NCBI GenBank assembly: GCA_030621995.1
Contig: JAUXGP010000020.1
Coordinates: 1-12,699, forward strand
DNA: 12,699 bases
Reading direction: 5' to 3'
From: Psychrilyobacter sp.
GTDB lineage: Bacteria; Fusobacteriota; Fusobacteriia; Fusobacteriales; Fusobacteriaceae
Shown here: piece by piece, positions 7,281-12,699 of the stretch
How the letters are laid out: each line of letters starts with the position of its first letter
Numbering within the stretch: position 1 is the stretch's first letter
Made by a program: the position numbers and the translations under genes
The notes under the pieces: model-generated
What the model was told of the DNA's origin: nothing
Seen by the model: only the letters and a program-made list of their open reading frames with translations
Database searches by the model: none

Positions 7281-8174
7281 ATGAAAAAATTATTGATAAT
7301 ATTGTTTGTTGGGATAGTCTCAATGGGATATGCAGAAGTTCAAGATAATTTTATGACAGAAGATACTTATAGTAGTATAGATGACAGTGCTGAAATCTAT
7401 GAAAAGTATATGGATGCTGGGGGGAACTCTTATTTGGAGGGCAATTACGACGATTCATTGGATTTTTATCTGAGTGCCTTTAAGATAAAAAAAGATGATA
7501 TAGAATCTCTCAGAGGGGTGGCCGGATCATATGAGGGGCTGAACCAGACAGATAAAGCCTTGGGAGTATATAGAAAGATTTTAAAATTAAATCCTGAAGA
7601 TACGAAAGCACTGCAAAAAAAACTTACCTTAGATGAAAAAAATGTCTCCAAGTGGGGATATGATAAAAAAGAGGAGTACTTTGAGGAGTTTGAGAATTAC
7701 TTAAAGAAAACTAATTATACAAACAGCCAGGATATCTATACCTTGGGACGTATATATATGAATGATAAATCTTTTGAAAGAGCTTATACTATATTTAAAA
7801 GGGATAAGGGGGAGGATTATAGAAATTATTTCGGTACAGCTGCAACTGCCAGATTTTTAGGAAGATATGATACCGCTATAATATACTATAATAAACTTTT
7901 ATCTGCAAAACCAGATTTTTACAGTGGATATCTCGGATTGGGGATCTCCTACCAGATGAAAGGAAACTACGACAAGGCCATAGAAAATATGGAGAAATAT
8001 CTCATATATCAGGAGGATGAAAATGTCTATATAGCCATGGCAAATATCTATATGGCAGAGGATAAATACAGCAGTGCTAAAGATATTTTGGAAAAGGCAC
8101 AGGCTAAATTCCCTGATTCTAAGAAGATAAGAAAAAATTTAGGAGATATTTACAGTAAGTTAGGAAGAAACTAG
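7281..8174 (+). CDS. Exported tetratricopeptide-repeat (TPR) protein
   Basis: The 297-residue product starts with a short signal peptide (KK, hydrophobic LLIILFVGIVSMG, likely cleavage after A18 in GYA-E) and has no lipobox cysteine, so a periplasmic or soluble exported location is predicted. The rest is mostly TPR helices: units at about 44-77, 78-111 (ending KILKLNPED), 147-180, 181-213 (ending LLSAKPD), 214-247 (GLGISYQMKGNYDKAIENMEKYL), 248-281 and a half unit at the end (KNLGDIYSKLGRN). TPR arrays bind other proteins; the partner is unknown. Its ATG sits directly after the xseA stop, with AGAGGAG (7265-7271) inside xseA as ribosome binding site, so translation is likely coupled. The link with DNA-processing neighbours may be only transcriptional. 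Confidence 0.88.
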   Translation: MKKLLIILFVGIVSMGYAEVQDNFMTEDTYSSIDDSAEIYEKYMDAGGNSYLEGNYDDSLDFYLSAFKIKKDDIESLRGVAGSYEGLNQTDKALGVYRKILKLNPEDTKALQKKLTLDEKNVSKWGYDKKEEYFEEFENYLKKTNYTNSQDIYTLGRIYMNDKSFERAYTIFKRDKGEDYRNYFGTAATARFLGRYDTAIIYYNKLLSAKPDFYSGYLGLGISYQMKGNYDKAIENMEKYLIYQEDENVYIAMANIYMAEDKYSSAKDILEKAQAKFPDSKKIRKNLGDIYSKLGRN

Positions 8175-8175
8175 T

Positions 8176-8188
8176 TCGCCGTAGGTGA
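8176..8188 (+). promoter_or_regulatory. Leader hairpin, copy 2 (TCGCC-GTA-GGTGA) before dprA
   Basis: TCGCC (8176-8180) pairs with GGTGA (8184-8188), one G-U pair, around a GTA triloop. It begins two bases after the TPR stop codon (8172-8174) and lies exactly 14 nt before the preferred dprA ATG, with GGGGGTGG in between. Relative to copy 1, the last stem pair is C-G instead of U-G, so pairing is kept while sequence changes. Role unknown. Confidence 0.5.
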
Positions 8189-8202
8189 TGGGGGTGGTGA
8201 TT

Positions 8203-9258
8203 ATGGATTCTTGGTATAAATTGAGGGTAGCAGGAGTAAGGGACAGTATAATAATCAAACTGATGAGTTTATGTGAAGAATTTGAAGAGATCTTCCTCCA
8301 TGACAGGGTATTTTATAGTAAATTTATGAAGTTTAAAGATGAAGAAATCAATAAAATTTTAAATTCTTATAAAATTAACCTTGATTTTTATAGGGAAAAG
8401 ATGCTAGATTTAAATATTGAAACAATTTCTATAAGGGAGAGAAAGTATCCATTATATTTAAAAAATATATCCCATCCACCGGTATTTCTGTACATGAAGG
8501 GGAGGATGGCCTTTCCTGAAAAAAATATAGGAGTAGTTGGAACACGAAAGATGACTGGTTATGGGGAGTCTGCATGCAAGGGGTTAGTGGGAGATTTAGT
8601 AGGAGCAGGAGTTACTATAACCAGTGGTTTGGCCACCGGAATAGATGTAACCGCTCATAAGAGAGCCTTAACCCTGGGCGGGAATACCATAGCTGTGGTA
8701 GGAAGTGGATTGGACGTGATCTATCCTCCTGAAAATAAATATGAATGGGAAAGGATCTCCAGAGAAGGGACGCTGATAAGTGAATATCCGTTGGGGACTC
8801 CTCCGGACAGGTATAATTTCCCCAGAAGGAACAGGATAATAGTCGGCCTGACTCGAGGGGTTACAGTGATAGAAAGTTATAAAAAAGGCGGCAGTCTGAT
8901 AACTGCTAAACTGGCTTTGGAGGAGGGAAGGGATGTATTTGTTATCCCGGGATTCCCAGACTATCTGTCCTTTGAGGGGAACAACAATCTCATAAGAGAC
9001 TCCTACGGTAAGCTGATTACCGGTGGAAAAGATATATTGGAGGAGTACGGCTGGGATGGAGACAGAAAAATTAATATTAGTATAGACATAGGTGCAGAAG
9101 AAGAAAAGGTCTACAGTGCATTGGTTGTAGAAAAAAGTTTGGATGAACTGATAACTGAAACCAAGATCCCCATAGGTAAACTTTTGGGGCTGCTGACAAA
9201 TTTAGAATTAAAAAAGCTTGTGAGAGCTGTCGCAGGTGGTAAATATAGAAGAGTATGA
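8203..9258 (+). CDS. dprA: DNA-processing protein DprA/Smf
   Basis: DprA binds incoming single-stranded DNA and loads RecA during natural transformation; it is also kept in bacteria not known to be competent. The 351-residue product has a helical N-terminal part (about 1-105), then the Rossmann-like DprA core: GVVGTRKMTGYGE (from G110), SGLATGID (141-148), GSGLDVIYPPEN, EYPLGTPPDRYNFPRRNRII (PRRNR at 207-211), KGGSLITAKLALEEGRDVFVIPG and GNNNLI. A C-terminal winged-helix-like segment (about residues 300-351) follows. Start: ATG 8203 is 5 nt after GGGGGTGG and 14 nt after the leader hairpin. GTG 8185 and ATG 8188 lie within or at the end of the hairpin and have no usable binding site. The gene sits 28 nt after the TPR gene and is followed by a structured 125-nt gap before topA. 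Confidence 0.96.
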   Translation: MDSWYKLRVAGVRDSIIIKLMSLCEEFEEIFLHDRVFYSKFMKFKDEEINKILNSYKINLDFYREKMLDLNIETISIRERKYPLYLKNISHPPVFLYMKGRMAFPEKNIGVVGTRKMTGYGESACKGLVGDLVGAGVTITSGLATGIDVTAHKRALTLGGNTIAVVGSGLDVIYPPENKYEWERISREGTLISEYPLGTPPDRYNFPRRNRIIVGLTRGVTVIESYKKGGSLITAKLALEEGRDVFVIPGFPDYLSFEGNNNLIRDSYGKLITGGKDILEEYGWDGDRKINISIDIGAEEEKVYSALVVEKSLDELITETKIPIGKLLGLLTNLELKKLVRAVAGGKYRRV

Positions 9259-9357
9259 CTCTTTCCTTGTTGTCGTTTTCCCTTCGTAAAGGAAAACTAT
9301 CGCTAGAATATTTAGCTTTGGTTTCTTTTTAGAAGGGAAACCTTAGAAAGGAAGAGT
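9258..9357 (+). repeat. ~100-nt multi-tier hairpin element between dprA and topA
   Basis: Nested inverted repeats span almost the whole gap. The outer stem is ACTCTTTCCTT (9258-9268) with AAGGAAGAGT (9348-9357), one bulged T. A symmetric 6/6-nt internal loop leads to the second stem, GTTTTCCCTTC (9275-9285) with GAAGGGAAAC (9332-9341), one bulge. At the tip GCTAGA-ATA-TTTAGC (9302-9316) forms a small hairpin. No T run follows, so it is not a classic terminator. It begins on the last base of the dprA stop. A sequence with the same opening (ACTCTTTC, then GTTTCCC) starts after the stop codon at 12661-12663, suggesting a dispersed palindromic repeat. It could also be an mRNA-processing or regulatory structure ahead of topA. 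Confidence 0.6.
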
Positions 9358-9383
9358 AAAGACAAAATATTGGAGTGATAGAA

Positions 9384-11972
9384 GTGGCTAAAAAAAATCT
9401 AGTTATAGTGGAGTCGCCGGCAAAGGCAAATACTATAAAGAAAATACTAGGGCGTAACTATGAGGTTACAGCCTCATATGGGCATATAAGAGACCTTCCC
9501 AAGACTAAGATGGGGATAGACATAGAAAATGATTTTACACCCTCTTATTCGACGATAAAGGGTAAGGGTGAAATAACCAAAAACCTGAGAGCATTGGCAA
9601 AGAAATCAGATAAAATTTATCTGGCTGCCGACCCGGACAGGGAAGGGGAAGCTATAGCCTGGCATGTAGCTCATATATTAAAATTAGACCCGAAGGAAAA
9701 AAACAGGATAGAGTTTAACGAGATAACTAAAAATGCAATAAGGGAAGCAGTAAAAAATCCCAGAACCATAGATCAAAACAGGGTAGATGCACAACAAGCA
9801 AGAAGATTACTCGATAGAATAGTAGGGTATTCTATCAGCCCGTATCTATGGCAGTTAATATCTTCTAATACCAGTGCAGGAAGGGTACAATCGGTATCGT
9901 TGAAATTAATCTGTGACTTAGAGGATGAGATAAAGGCATTTATTCCTAAAAAATATTGGGAAGTAAGCGGGAACTTCAGTGACAATATAGACCTGAACCT
10001 CTATAAATTAGGAGATGACAGGGGAATAAAAATATGGGAAGAGGAAAAGGCAGAAGAACTAGAAGGTGCGTTAAAAGGTAATCCGACTTTTGAAGTGACC
10101 AGTACTGAGATCACCAAAAAAACTAAGAAACCGCCTCTGCCATTAAAAACAAGTACATTGCAGCAATTAGCTTCATCATATCTAGGATTTTCAGCTTCTA
10201 AAACCATGAGAGTGGCCCAGAGTTTATATGAGGGGCTGAAGATAGATGGATCACAAAAAGGTCTCATTACCTATATGAGAACGGATTCTACCAGAATATC
10301 TGAGGAAGCCCAGGGACAAGCTAAGGAATTTATTCTAGATAAATATGGTGAAAAATACATAGGTAAGGAAAAAAAGAAAAAAACAGATGATAAAAAGAAG
10401 ATACAGGATGCCCATGAGGCAGTAAGGCCTACCTATATAGATCTAGAGCCGGATAATATCGAGGAATACCTGAATTCTGACCAATACAGATTGTATAAAC
10501 TTATTTGGGAAAGATTTATAATCTCCCAGCTGGCTCCTATGGAATATGACCAATTCACCCTGATAAGCGGATATGACAAATATCAATTTAGAGGGATAGT
10601 AAACAGGGTAACCTTTGATGGATACTATAAGGTATTCAAAGAGGAAGATGAGATAAGAACAAACGATTTCCCGGAGATAAAAAAAGGAGATAAATTAGAC
10701 TTAGAAAAGTTAAATATAAAGGCAGATGAGACTAAGCCTCCTAAAAGATTTTCTGAATCTTCCCTGGTAAGAAGGTTAGAAGCTGACGGGATTGGAAGAC
10801 CATCTACCTATGCATCTATCATAGAAACTTTAAAAAAGAGGGAATATGTAGAGTTCATGGGGAAATCATTTGTACCGACTAAGTTAGGTTACGATGTGGA
10901 AAAAATATTAAATAAATATTTTCCTAGGATATTGGGAGTAGAATTTACATCCAGTATGGAAGATGCACTGGATTCCATCGAAGAAGGGGAAATAAAGTGG
11001 ACCAATGTTTTGAAGGAATTTTATAATGACTTTAAAAAAGCATTGGATAACTTTGATAAAGAGGTGGAAAAGATCACCAATAGAAGGATTGAATCCGATG
11101 TACCATGTCCGGTGGATGGCTGTACAGGGAAGATGCTTCTAAAAACAGGTAGATTTGGTAAGTATTTAGAGTGCGAACACTTTGAAACCTGCAGTGGAAG
11201 GATCCCGCTGAAAACAGTGGAGATCGATGAGCAGGAGTTAGAAGACGGGCATATCTTTATCAATGAAATAGTGCAGAAGAGGGAGAGAATAAAAAAAGGT
11301 ATACCTACAGATATAGTGATCAAAGGTGTGAGATATAACCTTAAAAAGGGTAGATTCGGGGAATATCTGGAGAGTGAAAACTATGAAACAGATAACAAAA
11401 GGCTGCCATTATCCAGTGCTGTTATAGGGGTCTTAAGAGATGGGAGTATAGAGATAGATGTAGAGATGATCTCTCTAAAGGAAAAATTGTTAGAGATGAA
11501 TGAGTATTTTGAAGAAAAAGATACCGATATGAAAACAGAAGATGGATCTATGATGACCTTAAAAAAGGGAAGATATGGAGAATACCTGGAGAGTGAAAAC
11601 TTTGCTGTGGATGAGATCCGAATTCCCCTGCCGGCCAGTATAAAAAAGATGGTAAAGGAAGGGCAGTTAGAAGAGATCGACGGAGTTATAATAATCAAAT
11701 ATCTTTTAGATGAGATAAAAGCTGTGGAAGATAAACTCATAGCCGAAGCAGGAGTCTGTGAAAAATGCGGCAGTAAATTTGAGATAAAGGCAAGCAGAAG
11801 GGGAAAATTCCTGGCTTGCAGCAACTATCCAACTTGTAAAAATACGAGAAAGATATTAAAAGATAAGGAAACAGGGGAACTTTCGGTAGCTCCACCTGCA
11901 AAGAAAAAAGCAGCAGCAAAAAAAGCACCTGCAAAGAAGAAAACAACAGCAAAGGCTAAAGAAAAAAAATAA
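9384..11972 (+). CDS. topA: DNA topoisomerase I (type IA)
   Basis: TopA relaxes negative supercoils by a transient 5'-phosphotyrosine break in one strand. Its 862 residues begin AKKNLVIVESPAKANTIKK. The Toprim domain has E10 and the D83-P-D85-REGEAIAWH motif, and the catalytic tyrosine is Y297 in GLITYMRTDSTRIS. SSLVRRLEADGIGRPSTYA marks the end of the core. The C-terminal part has four ribbon-like repeats: the first has cysteines C575, C580, C597, C603, two central ones keep the KKGRFGEYLESENYE / KKGRYGEYLESENFA shape without cysteines, and the last has C792, C795, C812, C818. A lysine/alanine-rich tail (about 835-862) probably binds DNA. Start: GTG 9384 gives the family N-terminus and lies 8 nt after GGAG; the in-frame GTG at 9375 overlaps that site. 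An intrinsic terminator follows. Confidence 0.97.
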   Translation: MAKKNLVIVESPAKANTIKKILGRNYEVTASYGHIRDLPKTKMGIDIENDFTPSYSTIKGKGEITKNLRALAKKSDKIYLAADPDREGEAIAWHVAHILKLDPKEKNRIEFNEITKNAIREAVKNPRTIDQNRVDAQQARRLLDRIVGYSISPYLWQLISSNTSAGRVQSVSLKLICDLEDEIKAFIPKKYWEVSGNFSDNIDLNLYKLGDDRGIKIWEEEKAEELEGALKGNPTFEVTSTEITKKTKKPPLPLKTSTLQQLASSYLGFSASKTMRVAQSLYEGLKIDGSQKGLITYMRTDSTRISEEAQGQAKEFILDKYGEKYIGKEKKKKTDDKKKIQDAHEAVRPTYIDLEPDNIEEYLNSDQYRLYKLIWERFIISQLAPMEYDQFTLISGYDKYQFRGIVNRVTFDGYYKVFKEEDEIRTNDFPEIKKGDKLDLEKLNIKADETKPPKRFSESSLVRRLEADGIGRPSTYASIIETLKKREYVEFMGKSFVPTKLGYDVEKILNKYFPRILGVEFTSSMEDALDSIEEGEIKWTNVLKEFYNDFKKALDNFDKEVEKITNRRIESDVPCPVDGCTGKMLLKTGRFGKYLECEHFETCSGRIPLKTVEIDEQELEDGHIFINEIVQKRERIKKGIPTDIVIKGVRYNLKKGRFGEYLESENYETDNKRLPLSSAVIGVLRDGSIEIDVEMISLKEKLLEMNEYFEEKDTDMKTEDGSMMTLKKGRYGEYLESENFAVDEIRIPLPASIKKMVKEGQLEEIDGVIIIKYLLDEIKAVEDKLIAEAGVCEKCGSKFEIKASRRGKFLACSNYPTCKNTRKILKDKETGELSVAPPAKKKAAAKKAPAKKKTTAKAKEKK

Positions 11973-11976
11973 TACT

Positions 11977-12014
11977 AAAAAACCTCCTACTTGTAAAAAA
12001 AGCAGGAGGTTTTT
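11977..12014 (+). terminator. Rho-independent terminator of topA
   Basis: AAAACCTCCT (11979-11988) pairs perfectly with AGGAGGTTTT (12004-12013) across a 15-nt A-rich loop and ends in TTTTT (12010-12014). It begins a few bases after the TAA stop (11970-11972). It separates topA from the ferritin-like gene. Confidence 0.9.
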
Positions 12015-12066
12015 ATATCTTCACATAATCTTCATATTCAGGGAGTAGAGTTAAGTATAGGTAAGA

Positions 12067-12149
12067 CAATTGAGAATTGATAAATTATAATTGAAAATAA
12101 AAAGGAGTTTGAATTTCATTATTAATTATTCATTGTCAATTATTAATTT
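12067..12149 (+). repeat. AT-rich imperfect inverted repeat upstream of the ferritin-like gene
   Basis: The left arm (about 12067-12097, with AATTGAGAATTGATAAATTA) and the right arm (about 12117-12149, with ATTCATTGTCAATTATTAAT) are inverted copies matching at about 24 of 31 positions by hand alignment. The ~20-nt centre holds AAAAAGGAG, a ribosome-binding-like site with no good reading frame. The right arm joins directly to leader hairpin copy 3. It may be a miniature inverted-repeat element, although low-complexity AT sequence inflates such matches. Confidence 0.4.
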
Positions 12150-12161
12150 CACCGAAGGTGA
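12149..12161 (+). promoter_or_regulatory. Leader hairpin, copy 3 (TCACC-GAA-GGTGA) before the ferritin-like gene
   Basis: TCACC (12149-12153) pairs perfectly with GGTGA (12157-12161) around a GAA loop. It is the best-paired of the three copies; the A-U pair at the third position replaces the G-U of copies 1 and 2. It is followed by GAAGGGG and GAGG before the ATG, which is 16 nt downstream. Confidence 0.5.
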
Positions 12162-12177
12162 GAAGGGGTTGAGGAAA

Positions 12178-12663
12178 ATGAAAAAGAAATTTATAGGCCT
12201 TATAATGATGTTGGTGATTTCAATCTTAACGTTTGGAAGTTACGGCCATGCAGGAGCGGAAAAAGATGACAATATGACAGTTCAAGCAATGATCAAATAT
12301 GCAATAGAAGATGAAATTTTTGCCAGAGCAGAATATGAAAAAATAATGGCAACTTTTAATATCGACAGACCATTTTCAAATATTAAGAGAGCTGAAGAAG
12401 CTCATATAGAATTATTGCAGCCCCTTATTGAAAAATACAATGTCAGTTATGACAAATTGGATGAAAAAAGTCTTGTAATTCCAAAAACTTTAAAAGAAAC
12501 TTTTGAAATAGGAGTGCAGGCAGAGATAGATAATATAGCCATGTATGAGAAATTTTTGAAAGATGATAAATTACCTGCTGATGTAAGGGAAGTATTTACC
12601 TATCTCAGAGACGGGTCGAAGAATCATCTGAGAGCATTTGAAAGACAATTGAGTAAATATTAA
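12178..12663 (+). CDS. Exported ferritin-like (DUF2202-type) four-helix protein
   Basis: A 161-residue protein with a signal peptide (MKKK, hydrophobic FIGLIMMLVISILTFG, probable cleavage after A27 in AGA-E) and no lipobox. The mature part is a small helical bundle with ferritin-like carboxylate/histidine motifs: IEDEIFARAEYE (E44, E46, E52, Y53), RAEEAH (E73, E74, H76), QAEIDNIAMYEKFL (E116, D118, E124) and KNHLRAFERQ (H150). These are the spacings of DUF2202 / ferritin-like AB2 proteins and would suit a di-metal site (inference). A role in metal handling or oxidative stress is plausible but unproven. Start: ATG 12178 begins a clean signal peptide and follows GAGG; a TTG at 12091 would cross the inverted repeat and is rejected. 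It lies after the topA terminator, so is probably a separate transcript. Confidence 0.85.
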   Translation: MKKKFIGLIMMLVISILTFGSYGHAGAEKDDNMTVQAMIKYAIEDEIFARAEYEKIMATFNIDRPFSNIKRAEEAHIELLQPLIEKYNVSYDKLDEKSLVIPKTLKETFEIGVQAEIDNIAMYEKFLKDDKLPADVREVFTYLRDGSKNHLRAFERQLSKY

Positions 12664-12699
12664 ACTCTTTCTTTTTATGGTTTCCCGATTGACGAGTAC
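12664..12699 (+). repeat. Start of a possible second copy of the dprA-topA hairpin element (cut by window end)
   Basis: Just after the TAA stop the sequence ACTCTTTCTTTTT, then GGTTTCCC, parallels ACTCTTTCCTTGTT, then GTTTTCCC, at 9258-9281, in the same orientation and at the same position relative to a stop codon. Only 36 bases are visible, so the matching right half cannot be checked. Confidence 0.3.

Noticed and set aside
9258..9357. dprA-topA hairpin as a simple rho-independent terminator
   Set aside because: The stem is not followed by a T run (the sequence after it is AAAGACAAAATA), and the structure is much longer and more layered than the terminators at 92, 1315 and 11977.
12091..12177. 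N-terminal extension of the ferritin-like protein from a TTG at 12091
   Set aside because: The extension would translate the AT-rich inverted repeat and the leader hairpin and would place residues before a clean signal peptide that begins at ATG 12178.
1..12699. CRISPR arrays, tRNA or rRNA genes, insertion sequences or prophage genes
   Set aside because: No regular spaced repeats, no cloverleaf or rRNA-like segments, and no transposase, integrase or phage proteins were seen on either strand.

Overview
This is an AT-rich window, and every supported gene lies on the + strand. Arginine is mostly AGA/AGG, ribosome binding sites are unusually G-rich (GGGGG), and a uvrB / xseA / TPR / dprA / topA gene set is present. 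Together these suggest a member of the Fusobacteriota, perhaps a marine or anaerobic genus such as Ilyobacter, Propionigenium or Psychrilyobacter. That assignment is inference from gene content and protein character; no marker gene proves it.

Layout. Positions 1-79 hold the last codons of an unidentified gene, closed by a strong hairpin terminator (92-135). A gene-poor stretch follows (about 136-412) with a 30-codon, start-less hydrophobic reading frame. Next comes a ten-helix EamA/DMT exporter (419-1306) with its own palindromic terminator. From 1406 the genes run densely: uvrB (nucleotide excision repair), a stand-alone RelA/SpoT-type alarmone synthetase with a long C-terminal extension, and, overlapping it by 4 nt, a 486-residue protein whose last ~145 residues look like a divergent diadenylate cyclase (DisA_N/DAC) domain. 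After an 85-nt gap with a possible promoter come xseA (exonuclease VII large subunit), a secreted TPR protein starting on the base after the xseA stop, dprA, a ~100-nt hairpin element, and topA with a classic terminator. The window ends with a small exported ferritin-like (DUF2202-type) protein.

How the genes relate. UvrB, XseA, DprA and TopA all act on DNA (repair, processing, single-strand handling, supercoiling). Between uvrB and xseA sits a pair that appears to join two nucleotide second-messenger chemistries: a (p)ppGpp-type synthetase and a c-di-AMP-type cyclase-like protein, probably translationally coupled. This pair is the best candidate for an undescribed system here.

Non-coding structure. 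Three genes (uvrB, dprA and the ferritin-like gene) carry the same small leader hairpin, TYRCY-GNA-GGTGA, just upstream of a G-rich ribosome binding site. Its stem varies by wobble and compensating changes, and its distance to the start codon is 14, 14 and 16 nt. A multi-tier hairpin fills the dprA-topA gap, and a related sequence begins right after the last stop codon and runs off the window. Several start codons were moved downstream of the longest reading frame to fit ribosome binding sites and family N-termini (419, 1406, 8203, 9384, 12178).
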